Origin: an uncultured Eubacterium sp. | GTDB lineage: Bacteria > Bacillota > Clostridia > Peptostreptococcales > Anaerovoracaceae | DNA length: 6,183 nt | Assembly: GCA_900542385.1 (NCBI GenBank) | Contig: UQNP01000108.1 | Location: 1 to 6,183, forward strand | Direction of reading: 5' to 3' | In this document: one piece after another, positions 1 through 6,183 of the stretch | How positions within the stretch are numbered: position 1 is the first letter of the stretch | How the letters are laid out: each line of letters opens with the position of its first letter | Position numbers and translations under genes: made by a program | The notes under the pieces: generated by a model | What the model was told of the DNA's origin: nothing | The model's input: only the letters and a program-made list of their open reading frames with translations | The model's database searches: none

Positions 1-3
1 ATA

Positions 4-18
4 AGCGGCTCCTTTTTT
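4..18 (+). terminator. Right half of a probable intrinsic terminator of an upstream gene (cut by window edge)
   Basis: A GC-rich segment AGCGGCTCC at 4-12 is followed directly by six T residues at 13-18, which is the form of the descending arm and U-tract of a rho-independent terminator. The matching left arm (GGAGCCGCT) would have to lie just outside the window, so this is inference from half a structure. If right, it separates this cluster from the gene upstream and makes the promoter just downstream the true start of the transcript. Confidence 0.35.
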
Positions 19-26
19 GATTTTCC

Positions 27-55
27 TTTACTTTTCAGGGGAAAAGAGGTATAAT
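27..55 (+). promoter_or_regulatory. Sigma-A type promoter for the tig-clpP-clpX cluster
   Basis: A consensus -10 box TATAAT lies at 50-55 and a -35 box TTTACT (4 of 6 matches to TTGACA) at 27-32, with an ideal 17-bp spacer. No extended -10 TG is present. Transcription would start near position 62, giving a 5' leader of about 35 nt that ends in the tig ribosome binding site AGGAGG at 81-86. No CtsR-type direct heptad repeat and no CIRCE inverted repeat is visible between 1 and 96, so the expected Firmicute heat-shock repressors have no obvious site here. The inverted repeat in the spacer is listed separately. Confidence 0.65.
31..46. promoter_or_regulatory. Perfect inverted repeat in the promoter spacer, possible operator
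   Basis: CTTTTC (31-36) and GAAAAG (41-46) are perfect 6-bp inverted copies separated by AGGG. The dyad overlaps the last two bases of the -35 box and fills most of the spacer up to the -10 box. It lies upstream of the expected transcription start, so it would act as DNA rather than as an RNA hairpin. A dimeric repressor bound here would block RNA polymerase. The half-sites are short and low in complexity, so chance is a real alternative; I do not recognise the site as that of a named regulator. Confidence 0.35.
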
Positions 56-96
56 AATATGCACTATGTGTTGATAATCGAGGAGGATAAACGTTA

Positions 97-1380
97 ATGA
101 AAGCGACATTGATTTCAAAAGAAAACAACGAAGCAAAATTCAGCATTGAATTCACTGCAGAAGAGTTTGAGGATGCGATAATAAAAGTCTATAAGACTCA
201 GAAGGATAAATTCACAATTGATGGATTCAGAAAAGGCAAGGCGCCGAGAAGTATAATCGAAAAAAAATACGGCGAAGGTATTTTCTTTGAAGATGCTATA
301 AACAATCTGTTTTCGCTGAACTATCCGCTGGCGCTGGATGAGCTCGATCTTGACGTTATAGACAGTCCGAGAGCTGAATTCAGTGAGCTTAAAAAAGGAG
401 AAGGCTTCACGGTGACTATAACAGTTGCATGTTATCCGGAAGTTGAAGTAAAAGACTACAAGGGCGTTGAAATAGAAAAAGTCAATACTGAAGTGACTGA
501 TGAAGATGTGGACGAAGAGATAAAGAGCATGTCGAGAAAGAATTCCAGAATGGTAACTGTAGACAGACCTGCGAAGGATGGAGATATGGTGCTCATAGAT
601 TATGAAGGTTGGATAGGCGACGAGCAGTTTGAAGGCGGTACTGCGGAAAGACAGCCGCTTAAGCTTGGCTCCGGAACGTTCATACCTGGATTTGAAGAAC
701 AGCTTATAGGTGTAAGCACAGGAGAAAACAAAGACGTTAAAGTGACGTTCCCAGAGGAATATCATGTGTCTGATCTTGCCGGAAAAGAGGCTGTATTCAA
801 ATGTAAAGTACACGAAATAAAGGAAGAAGAACTTCCTGAGATCAATGATGAGTTTGTCAAAGATATAAGCGAATTCGATACTCTCGATGAGCTGAAAGCC
901 GATGTGAAGGAAAGACTTGAAAAAGAAGCTGAGGCAAAAGATGAGAACGCAATGAGAAACAGCGCTATAGAGAAGGTATACGAAGCTAATGATATAGATG
1001 TTCCTGATGTTATGGTAAATTCAGAGATAGATGCTATGATGTCTGAGTTTGATCAGCAGCTCAGAAGCCAGGGACTGGATCTTGAATCGTATTACAAATA
1101 TCTTGGAACTGATTCCGGATCGTTCAGAGAAAGCATGAAAGACGAAGCTCTCAGAAAAGTAAAGACCAGAATGATCATAACGGCTGTGGCTGAACAGGAA
1201 GGATTTGAAGCATCTGATGAAGACGTGGATAAGGAAATAGAAAACATGGCGAAGCAGTACAGCCTTGAAGCTGACAAAGTCAGAGAAATGCTTGGAAGCC
1301 AGAATATAAATATGATATCGGGAGATATTAAGCTGAGAAAGGCTATTGATTTCATATATGATAATGCTGTAAAGAAATAA
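97..1380 (+). CDS. tig: Trigger factor, ribosome-associated chaperone with FKBP-type peptidyl-prolyl isomerase domain
   Basis: Trigger factor docks on ribosomal protein L23 (uL23) at the exit tunnel and shields nascent chains in the cytoplasm. At 427 aa the protein has the usual full length (roughly 425-435 aa). The N-terminal ribosome-binding domain (about 1-112) carries the signature GFRKGKAP at 43-50. The FKBP-like isomerase domain spans about 155-242, with [17 protein letters not shown] at 165-181 and [15 protein letters not shown] at 191-205. The rest (about 113-150 and 245-427) is the charged, helical chaperone body, ending in the family-typical [17 protein letters not shown]. The start is set by AGGAGG at 81-86, 10 nt before the ATG, and by an N-terminus that fits the family. 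It is the first gene of the cluster, directly behind the promoter, and is followed 23 nt later by clpP. The domains are intact and I see no frameshift. Identification is firm; the domain borders are estimates from family knowledge. Confidence 0.97.
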   Translation: MKATLISKENNEAKFSIEFTAEEFEDAIIKVYKTQKDKFTIDGFRKGKAPRSIIEKKYGEGIFFEDAINNLFSLNYPLALDELDLDVIDSPRAEFSELKKGEGFTVTITVACYPEVEVKDYKGVEIEKVNTEVTDEDVDEEIKSMSRKNSRMVTVDRPAKDGDMVLIDYEGWIGDEQFEGGTAERQPLKLGSGTFIPGFEEQLIGVSTGENKDVKVTFPEEYHVSDLAGKEAVFKCKVHEIKEEELPEINDEFVKDISEFDTLDELKADVKERLEKEAEAKDENAMRNSAIEKVYEANDIDVPDVMVNSEIDAMMSEFDQQLRSQGLDLESYYKYLGTDSGSFRESMKDEALRKVKTRMIITAVAEQEGFEASDEDVDKEIENMAKQYSLEADKVREMLGSQNINMISGDIKLRKAIDFIYDNAVKK

Positions 1381-1403
1381 GCTTAGAGAAGGAGGTCCGG
1401 GTT

Positions 1404-1985
1404 ATGGCATTGATTCCTTATGTGATCGAACAGACCAGCAGAGGTGAAAGATCATACGATATATATTCAAGATTGTTAAAGGACAGGATAATTTTTTTAG
1501 GTGAAACCATCGATGAGAATCTGGCAAGCAGCATAGTTGCTCAGTTGCTTTTTCTTGAAGCTGAGGACCCGGATAAAGATATAAACATATATATAAACAG
1601 CCCCGGCGGTTCTGTTACCGCCGGTATGGCTATATATGATACTATGCAGTATATAAAGCCGGAGGTGTCGACTATATGCGTCGGAATGGCTGCCAGCATG
1701 GGAGCTTTCTTGCTGTCTGCCGGACAGAAAGGTAAAAGATTTGCTCTTCCGAACGCAGAGATAATGATACACCAGCCTCTCGGCGGTGTGCAGGGACAGG
1801 CAGAGGATATAAAAATACATGCCGAATGGATTTTAAGGACACGCGAGAAACTGAACAGGATCCTGAGTAAAAACACAGGTCAGCCTTTAAATATAATAGC
1901 GAGGGACACGGACAGGGATAATTTCATGTCTGCTGAGGAAGCTATGAATTACGGTCTCATAGACAGAGTTATAAGAGACAGGTAA
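1404..1985 (+). CDS. clpP: ATP-dependent Clp protease proteolytic subunit ClpP (serine peptidase, family S14)
   Basis: ClpP forms a barrel of two heptameric rings and cuts polypeptides fed in by an AAA+ partner, here presumably ClpX encoded next door. The catalytic triad is complete: Ser98 in GMAASMGA (94-101), His123 in IMIHQPLGG (120-128) and Asp172 in RDTDRDNF (167-174), the same numbering as in Bacillus subtilis ClpP. The oxyanion-hole loop SPGG is at 66-69. The N-terminus ([20 protein letters not shown]) resembles the short form of Gram-positive ClpP, with no long propeptide of the E. coli kind. Length 193 aa is normal. The start is supported by a near-perfect ribosome binding site AAGGAGGT at 1389-1396, 7 nt before the ATG, probably one of the strongest in the window. 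It lies 23 nt after tig and 14 nt before clpX, and no separate promoter is evident, so it is likely co-transcribed with both. Codons 67-74 form a GC-rich hairpin (see separate entry). Confidence 0.98.
   Translation: MALIPYVIEQTSRGERSYDIYSRLLKDRIIFLGETIDENLASSIVAQLLFLEAEDPDKDINIYINSPGGSVTAGMAIYDTMQYIKPEVSTICVGMAASMGAFLLSAGQKGKRFALPNAEIMIHQPLGGVQGQAEDIKIHAEWILRTREKLNRILSKNTGQPLNIIARDTDRDNFMSAEEAMNYGLIDRVIRDR
1603..1624 (+). other. Perfect GC-rich stem-loop inside the clpP coding sequence
   Basis: CCGGCGGT (1603-1610) and ACCGCCGG (1617-1624) pair perfectly over 8 bp around a 6-nt loop TCTGTT. The segment codes for the oxyanion-hole loop and following residues (Pro67 to Gly74), so the amino acids are fixed by function, but the codons are a free choice. 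Pro67 is CCC, whereas the other six prolines of ClpP use CCT or CCG. No T-run follows, so it is not an intrinsic terminator. A role in ribosome pausing or mRNA stability is conceivable; coincidence is equally possible. Confidence 0.4.
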
Positions 1986-1999
1986 ACAGGGGAGGATTT

Positions 2000-3292
2000 A
2001 TGAGTAAATACGATGAAAACAACGAGCTGAGATGCTCTTTCTGCGGCAAGCCGCAGAGTCAGGTGAAGAGACTTATCAGCGGCTCGGGAGTATATATATG
2101 CAATGAATGTATTTCATTATGTCAGGAGATACTTGAAGCGGAGGACAACAGGCAGAGCATGGGAAAAGAATCCGGCGTGGGATTCGACAAGCTTCCAAAG
2201 CCAAGAGAAATATATGAGATACTTTCAGAATACGTTATAGGGCAGGACGACGCTAAAAAAGCTTTATCCGTAGCGGTATACAACCATTACAAGAGAATAA
2301 ACAATGATGTATTCAAAGGCGAGGATAAGGATGTGGAGCTTCAGAAGAGCAACATCGTGATGGTAGGTCCTACAGGATCAGGAAAGACTCTGCTGGCTCA
2401 GACGCTGGCAAAAATACTCGATGTGCCTTTTGCCATAGCAGATGCCACAGCCCTTACAGAAGCCGGATATGTAGGCGAAGATGTGGAAAACATACTTCTG
2501 AAACTCATACAGGCGGCTGATTACGATATAGAAAAGGCACAGAAAGGTATAATATATGTCGATGAAATAGATAAAATAGCGAGAAAGTCGGAAAATCCGT
2601 CGATCACAAGAGATGTGAGCGGAGAGGGCGTACAGCAGGCGCTTCTGAAAATACTGGAAGGCACCGTTGCCAACGTTCCGCCTCAGGGAGGAAGGAAGCA
2701 TCCTCATCAGGATTTTCTTCAGTTCGATACTACAAATGTTCTGTTCATATGCGGAGGAGCATTTGACGGACTTGATAAAGTAGTGCAGAGACGAATAGGC
2801 GAGAAGACTATAGGATTTAATTCCAACGTTGAAAACAATAAGCTTGAACAGGCAGAAATAATGAAACATGTTCAACAGGAAGATCTTTTGAAGTATGGAC
2901 TTATACCTGAGTTTATAGGCAGACTTCCTGTATTGGTCACCCTTGAAGAGCTGTCCAAGGATGCTTTGATGAAGATAATAACAGAGCCTAAGAACGCACT
3001 TGTGAAACAGTACAGAAAATTATTCGAAATGGATAATGTGGAGCTTGAAATAAGACCGGACGCAGTGGAGGCTATCGCTGAGAAGGCTATAGAGAGAAAA
3101 ACAGGAGCGCGAGGACTTAGAGGCATTATGGAAAAACTGATGACCAACATAATGTATGAAGTGCCGTCAAGAGATGATGTGAGAAAATGCGTCATAACAA
3201 GGGAGACAGTAGAGGCTGAAAAGGACCCCGAACTTGTGCTGACGGAGACGAAGCTTATAAACACCAAGGAAAAGACAGCAGAAACAGCGTGA
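2000..3292 (+). CDS. clpX: ATP-dependent Clp protease ATP-binding subunit ClpX (AAA+ unfoldase)
   Basis: ClpX is the hexameric unfoldase that recognises substrates such as ssrA-tagged proteins and threads them into ClpP. The N-terminal zinc-binding domain has Cys12, Cys15, Cys34 and Cys37 in a CxxC...CxxC arrangement and would dimerise and bind adaptors. The AAA+ core has Walker A GPTGSGKT (123-130), the pore-1 loop GYVGED (156-161, Tyr157), Walker B IIYVDEID (184-191, Asp188/Glu189), the RKH pore loop (232-234), the IGF loop that docks on ClpP (271-273), the arginine finger in PEFIGRLP (Arg308) and sensor 2 in GARGLRG (Arg371). The IGF loop separates true ClpX from HslU and from ClpX-like proteins that lack a ClpP partner. 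Length 430 aa is typical. The ribosome binding site GGAGG (1991-1995) sits only 4 nt from the ATG, closer than usual but within a longer AGGGGAGG run. The gene starts 14 nt after clpP and is followed by a hairpin before lon. Confidence 0.98.
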   Translation: MSKYDENNELRCSFCGKPQSQVKRLISGSGVYICNECISLCQEILEAEDNRQSMGKESGVGFDKLPKPREIYEILSEYVIGQDDAKKALSVAVYNHYKRINNDVFKGEDKDVELQKSNIVMVGPTGSGKTLLAQTLAKILDVPFAIADATALTEAGYVGEDVENILLKLIQAADYDIEKAQKGIIYVDEIDKIARKSENPSITRDVSGEGVQQALLKILEGTVANVPPQGGRKHPHQDFLQFDTTNVLFICGGAFDGLDKVVQRRIGEKTIGFNSNVENNKLEQAEIMKHVQQEDLLKYGLIPEFIGRLPVLVTLEELSKDALMKIITEPKNALVKQYRKLFEMDNVELEIRPDAVEAIAEKAIERKTGARGLRGIMEKLMTNIMYEVPSRDDVRKCVITRETVEAEKDPELVLTETKLINTKEKTAETA

Positions 3293-3309
3293 AACGTGAT
3301 ATGAACAAC

Positions 3310-3342
3310 CGAGGGGCGGCTTTTTAGTCGCCTCGTTTATAT
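3310..3342 (+). terminator. Hairpin between clpX and lon: leaky terminator or attenuator
   Basis: CGAGG (3310-3314) pairs with CCTCG (3331-3335). After a two-base GG bulge (3315-3316), CGGCT (3317-3321) pairs with AGTCG (3326-3330), with one G-T wobble, leaving a TTTT loop. The stem is thus 5 + 5 bp. The tail TTTATAT (3336-3342) is a broken, weak U-tract, so full termination is unlikely. It lies 18 nt after the clpX stop and just before the lon ribosome binding site (3345-3351). I infer partial termination or a 3' stability element for the tig-clpPX message; the pairing itself is read directly from the sequence. Confidence 0.55.
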
Positions 3343-3344
3343 AG

Positions 3345-3351
3345 AAGGAGG
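3345..3351 (+). promoter_or_regulatory. Ribosome binding site fixing the lon start
   Basis: AAGGAGG at 3345-3351 lies 8 nt before the ATG at 3360, an optimal position. It decides between this start and the in-frame ATG at 3435 (Met26), which would give a protein closer to the usual family length (776 aa) but has no Shine-Dalgarno-like sequence in the 5-12 nt before it. Met30 (3447) is likewise unsupported. Confidence 0.8.
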
Positions 3352-3359
3352 GATTTTGC

Positions 3360-5765
3360 ATGGAGGAAAAAAATAAGAGCATTGCAGATATTGATGATAA
3401 AGCTGCAGAAGAGAATTTTAATATAGATGACATAATGGAACTGCCGATGATACCTCTGAGAGGGCTTTCGGTATTTCCAAACATGGTGCTTCACTTTGAT
3501 ATAGGACGTGAAAAATCTATAAATGCGCTTGAAAAAGCGATGATAATGAATAAGCATATATTTCTCGCGTCTCAGAAAGATGACAATACCGATCTGCCTA
3601 CACCGGAGGATTTTTATCATATAGGGACGATCGGAAAGATAAAGCAGATGCTGAAACTTCCGGGAGATTCCATCAGAGTATTGGTTGAAGGAATATGCAG
3701 AGGAGAGATAGAAGAAGTTCTGTTTGAAGTTCCTTATTTCAAATGTTCTGTGAGAAAGATCGAGGAAGAGACAGCAGCTCCTGGAGATGCAGAGGCGGAA
3801 GCCCTTATGCGTACAGTGCTTTCGAATTTTGATGAATATATAAATATAAATCAGAATCTTGCTCCGGAAGTATTTGCTGCGGTCGTTACGATAGAAGATC
3901 CAGGCAGGATGGCTGATACAATAGCGTCGCATATAGAGATAAAACTTGAAGACAAACAAAGCCTGCTTGAAACTATTGATGCTAAAAAGCGTCTTGAGAA
4001 GTTGAACAGTATACTGCTTAAAGAAATAGAAATACTCAATATAGAACAGGATATATCCAGCAAAGTCAAATCTCAGATAAGTAAGAATCAGAGAGAGTAT
4101 TACCTGAGAGAGCAGATGAGAGCCATACAGGAAGAGCTGGGTGCTTCTGAAGATATGGAAGATGAAGTCGAAGGATACAGGGAAAAACTCGAAAGTCTGG
4201 ATATCGAGGAAAAGACAAAAGAAAAGATAGAAAAAGAAATAAACAGATTTTCAAGAATGCAGCCTTCATCTGCAGAAGCGACAGTGAGCAGGAATTATAT
4301 AGAGACTATATTGGAGCTGCCGTGGAACGAGGTTAGTGAAGAAAATCTTGACCTGAACAGAGCTGAGGAAATACTGAATGAGGATCATTACGGACTGGAA
4401 AAGGTAAAAGAAAGGGTGCTCGAGTATCTGGCGGTTATACAGCTTTCTGAAAGCCTGAAAGGTCCTATCCTCTGCCTTGTGGGTCCTCCGGGAGTTGGAA
4501 AAACATCTATTGCAAAGAGTGTGGCAAGATCCATAGGCCGCAAGTTTGTCAGAATGTCTCTGGGCGGAGTGAGGGATGAAGCGGAGATAAGAGGACACAG
4601 GAGGACTTATATAGGAGCTATACCGGGAAGAATAATGTCATCGATAAAGGAGTGCGGCACCAGGAACCCTGTATTTCTGTTTGATGAGGTCGATAAAATA
4701 GGAGCGGACTATAAGGGTGATCCTGCCTCTGCGCTTTTGGAAGTCCTTGATCCTGAGCAGAATAAGGATTTTACAGATCACTATCTTGAAGTGCCTTTTG
4801 ATCTGTCGAAAGTTATGTTCATCACGACGGCCAATACGACGGATACCATACCAAGACCGCTGCTTGACAGGATGGAAGTAATAGAAGTGAGCGGATATAC
4901 GGAAGAGGAAAAGCTGAATATAGCGGAAAAATATCTCGTGCCTAAACAGATCAAAGAAAACGGTCTTTCCAAGAGCAGCATTTCTTTCACGGATGCGGGA
5001 CTGAGAACGATCATAAATTATTATACAAGAGAATCCGGAGTGAGAAATCTTGAACGTGAAATAGGAAACCTTTGCAGGAAAGTCGCAAAGAATTACGTTT
5101 GCGGAGATACAAAAAAAGTTAATATGACATCTAAAAAGGTACAGGAATTTCTTGGAAAGAAAAAATTCAGATTCGATATCATAAAGGGTGAGAAGGAGGT
5201 AGGCGTTACTACGGGACTTGCCTGGACAGTGGTAGGTGGTGATACGCTGTTTATAGAAACCACGGCAGTGCCGGGAAGCGGCAGACTTGTTCTAACTGGA
5301 CAGCTCGGTGACGTAATGCAGGAATCGGCTAAAGCCGGGATAAGTTATATACGTTCCGCGGCGAAAAAGCTCAAGATAGATGAAGATTTTTACAAGAAAA
5401 TAGATCTTCATATTCATATTCCGGAAGGAGCTATACCTAAAGATGGTCCTTCTGCCGGCGTGACTATGTGCACTGCCATAATATCTACGCTTACAGGTAT
5501 ACCTGCGAGAAAGGATATAGCCATGACGGGTGAGATAACCCTGAGAGGCAAGATACTTCCGGTGGGAGGCATAAGAGAAAAGGTGATGGCAGCTCACAGG
5601 GCAGGAATAAGAAAAGTACTGCTGCCTAAAGATAACGAGGCGGATATACAGGATATTCCTGAAACGGTGAGAAATGAAATGGAATTTGTTCTGATAAAAC
5701 ATGTCAACGATGCGCTGAAACAAGTGCTTGTAAAGGATAAGGCAAATGATAGTAAAAAAAGCTGA
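3360..5765 (+). CDS. lon: ATP-dependent protease Lon, LonA type (family S16)
   Basis: Lon is a cytoplasmic homo-hexamer that unfolds and degrades damaged and regulatory proteins with ATPase and peptidase on one chain. The substrate-binding N domain begins at LPMIPLRG (28-35) and runs to about 220, followed by a helical, coiled-coil-prone region (about 205-300, including [18 protein letters not shown] at 244-261). The AAA+ module has Walker A GPPGVGKT (375-382), the pore loop with Tyr417 in [10 protein letters not shown], Walker [10 protein letters not shown] (438-446, Asp442/Glu443), sensor-1 Asn492 and sensor-2 Arg562. The protease domain (about 605-790) has the Ser-Lys dyad Ser698 in PKDGPSAG and Lys741 in GGIREKV, 43 residues apart as in E. 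coli Lon. The large N domain and soluble character make it LonA, not membrane LonB. At 801 aa it is longer than B. subtilis LonA (774 aa), mainly through an acidic stretch of about 25 residues before the N domain. It follows clpX after a hairpin-containing 67-nt gap, and its end overlaps engB by 20 nt. Confidence 0.97.
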   Translation: MEEKNKSIADIDDKAAEENFNIDDIMELPMIPLRGLSVFPNMVLHFDIGREKSINALEKAMIMNKHIFLASQKDDNTDLPTPEDFYHIGTIGKIKQMLKLPGDSIRVLVEGICRGEIEEVLFEVPYFKCSVRKIEEETAAPGDAEAEALMRTVLSNFDEYININQNLAPEVFAAVVTIEDPGRMADTIASHIEIKLEDKQSLLETIDAKKRLEKLNSILLKEIEILNIEQDISSKVKSQISKNQREYYLREQMRAIQEELGASEDMEDEVEGYREKLESLDIEEKTKEKIEKEINRFSRMQPSSAEATVSRNYIETILELPWNEVSEENLDLNRAEEILNEDHYGLEKVKERVLEYLAVIQLSESLKGPILCLVGPPGVGKTSIAKSVARSIGRKFVRMSLGGVRDEAEIRGHRRTYIGAIPGRIMSSIKECGTRNPVFLFDEVDKIGADYKGDPASALLEVLDPEQNKDFTDHYLEVPFDLSKVMFITTANTTDTIPRPLLDRMEVIEVSGYTEEEKLNIAEKYLVPKQIKENGLSKSSISFTDAGLRTIINYYTRESGVRNLEREIGNLCRKVAKNYVCGDTKKVNMTSKKVQEFLGKKKFRFDIIKGEKEVGVTTGLAWTVVGGDTLFIETTAVPGSGRLVLTGQLGDVMQESAKAGISYIRSAAKKLKIDEDFYKKIDLHIHIPEGAIPKDGPSAGVTMCTAIISTLTGIPARKDIAMTGEITLRGKILPVGGIREKVMAAHRAGIRKVLLPKDNEADIQDIPETVRNEMEFVLIKHVNDALKQVLVKDKANDSKKS
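5732..5737 (+). promoter_or_regulatory. Ribosome binding site for engB inside the 3' end of lon
   Basis: AAAGGA at 5732-5737 lies 8 nt before the engB ATG at 5746, wholly within lon codons. It is weaker than the AGGAGG-type sites of the other genes in the window, which suggests that engB translation depends partly on ribosomes finishing lon, whose stop codon is only 17 nt past the engB start codon. Translational coupling is inference. Confidence 0.55.
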
Positions 5766-6183
5766 GCTTGAATCTGTTGCTGTAAAGAAAGAGCAGTATC
5801 CGCAGGAAGATCTGAAGGAGATTGCTTTTGCAGGAAGATCCAATGTAGGAAAATCATCTCTGCTTAATTTGATAACAGGGAGAAAGAAACTTGCAAGGAT
5901 AAGCGGAAGCCCGGGTAAGACGAGGACGATAAATTTTTACAGGATAAATGATGCGTTCAGAATAGTAGATCTGCCCGGATACGGATATGCAAAGGTATCC
6001 AAGTCCATATCGGAGAGCTGGGGCAGGATGATAGAAGATTATCTGGAGAACAGGGAAAATCTGCTCAAAGTAGTCCAGCTGGTCGATATAAGACATGAGC
6101 CGTCAAAACAGGATGCGGAAATGTACAGTTATCTGAAATATTACGGACTTGACGGTATTGTGGTCGCAACTAAAGCAGATAAG
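5746..6183 (+). CDS. engB: Ribosome-biogenesis GTPase EngB (YsxC/YihA), 3' end beyond the window
   Basis: EngB is a small TRAFAC-class GTPase needed for late assembly of the 50S ribosomal subunit; it is essential in B. subtilis (as YsxC) and E. coli (as YihA). The window shows 146 residues of a protein usually near 195 aa, running open to the last base. Motifs: G1 GRSNVGKS (30-37), GKTRT (57-61) with the G2 threonine, G3 DLPG within [13 protein letters not shown] (75-87), and G4 TKAD (142-145). G5 and the C-terminal tail lie outside. The N-terminus ([22 protein letters not shown]) aligns well with B. subtilis YsxC, which supports the ATG at 5746; no other in-frame start lies nearby. The gene overlaps lon by 20 nt in the +1 frame relative to lon, and a run of seven A residues (5754-5760) sits at codons 3-5. 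The lon-ysxC order is the same in Bacillus. All nine arginines are AGA/AGG and nine of eleven isoleucines are ATA. Confidence 0.95.
   Translation, partial: MIVKKAELESVAVKKEQYPQEDLKEIAFAGRSNVGKSSLLNLITGRKKLARISGSPGKTRTINFYRINDAFRIVDLPGYGYAKVSKSISESWGRMIEDYLENRENLLKVVQLVDIRHEPSKQDAEMYSYLKYYGLDGIVVATKADK

Noticed and set aside
1..96. CtsR or CIRCE (HrcA) operator expected upstream of clp genes in Firmicutes
   Set aside because: No GGTCAAA-type direct heptad repeat and no TTAGCACTC-N9-GAGTGCTAA inverted repeat is visible here or in the short gaps before clpP and clpX.
115..813. Long open frame of 232 codons on the minus strand opposite tig
   Set aside because: It is antisense to a clear full-length tig. 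Its low-complexity, Phe/Tyr/Ser-rich translation matches no family I recognise and is what the reverse complement of this codon usage would give.
1346..1365. Possible internal promoter for clpP at the end of tig (GATAAT at 1360-1365)
   Set aside because: The -10-like box has no -35 at proper spacing; the TTGATT at 1346-1351 is only 8 bp away and there is no extended -10 TG.
3234..3261. Possible lon promoter in the 3' end of clpX (TTGTGC, 16 bp, TATAAA)
   Set aside because: The -35 matches consensus at only 3 of 6 positions, and transcripts would still have to pass the hairpin at 3310-3335. Kept only as a weak candidate.
3338..3343. TATATA just before the lon ribosome binding site as a -10 box
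   Set aside because: The sequence at the required -35 distance is the GC-rich hairpin arm, with no resemblance to TTGACA; a start here would also leave almost no leader before the ribosome binding site.
3324..3959. Open frame of 211 codons on the minus strand opposite the lon N domain, and similar ones opposite clpP, clpX and the lon 3' end
   Set aside because: All lie opposite well-supported genes and have compositions typical of reverse-complement shadows; no recognisable domain was seen.
1..6183. CRISPR arrays, insertion sequences, tRNA/rRNA genes, phage or defence genes
   Set aside because: No direct-repeat array, transposase motif, terminal inverted repeats or RNA-gene signature is visible. 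The window is almost fully occupied by five conserved housekeeping genes with uniform codon use.

Overview
The window holds one compact, co-directional block of protein-quality-control genes on the + strand: tig (trigger factor), clpP, clpX, lon and the start of engB (ysxC/yihA). About 97% of the bases are coding. All five products are recognisable by family motifs, and every catalytic or nucleotide-binding residue checked is intact. The gene order, strong AGGAGG-type ribosome binding sites and sequence resemblance to Bacillus/Clostridium homologues point to a low-to-moderate-GC Firmicute, most likely a member of the Clostridia. Isoleucine is mostly ATA and arginine mostly AGA/AGG (in the engB fragment 9 of 11 Ile codons are ATA and 9 of 9 Arg codons are AGR). 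This fits some anaerobic Clostridia, but I cannot name a genus from it.

Layout. Positions 1-96 are intergenic. They hold what looks like the right half of a terminator of an upstream gene, then a good sigma-A type promoter (TTTACT, 17 bp, TATAAT) with a perfect inverted repeat in its spacer, then the tig ribosome binding site. tig (97-1380), clpP (1404-1985) and clpX (2000-3292) follow with gaps of 23 and 14 nt, so they are almost certainly one transcript. A 67-nt gap after clpX carries a terminator-like or attenuator-like hairpin and the lon ribosome binding site. lon (3360-5765) follows, and its last 20 nt overlap the start of engB (5746 to the window end, truncated at 146 codons).

How the genes fit together. 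Trigger factor binds nascent chains at the ribosome exit. ClpX unfolds ssrA-tagged and other substrates and feeds them to the ClpP peptidase. Lon is a self-contained ATP-dependent protease. EngB is a GTPase for 50S subunit assembly. The cluster thus joins protein birth, protein disposal and ribosome building. It is a known arrangement (tig-clpP-clpX-lon in many bacteria, lon-ysxC in Firmicutes).

I do not see a new biological system here. The points worth a second look are small-scale: the inverted repeat inside the promoter, the hairpin that may set lon/engB below tig-clpPX, a GC-rich hairpin built into the clpP coding sequence, an acidic N-terminal extension on Lon, the A7 run in the lon/engB overlap, and the absence of lonB between clpX and lon.
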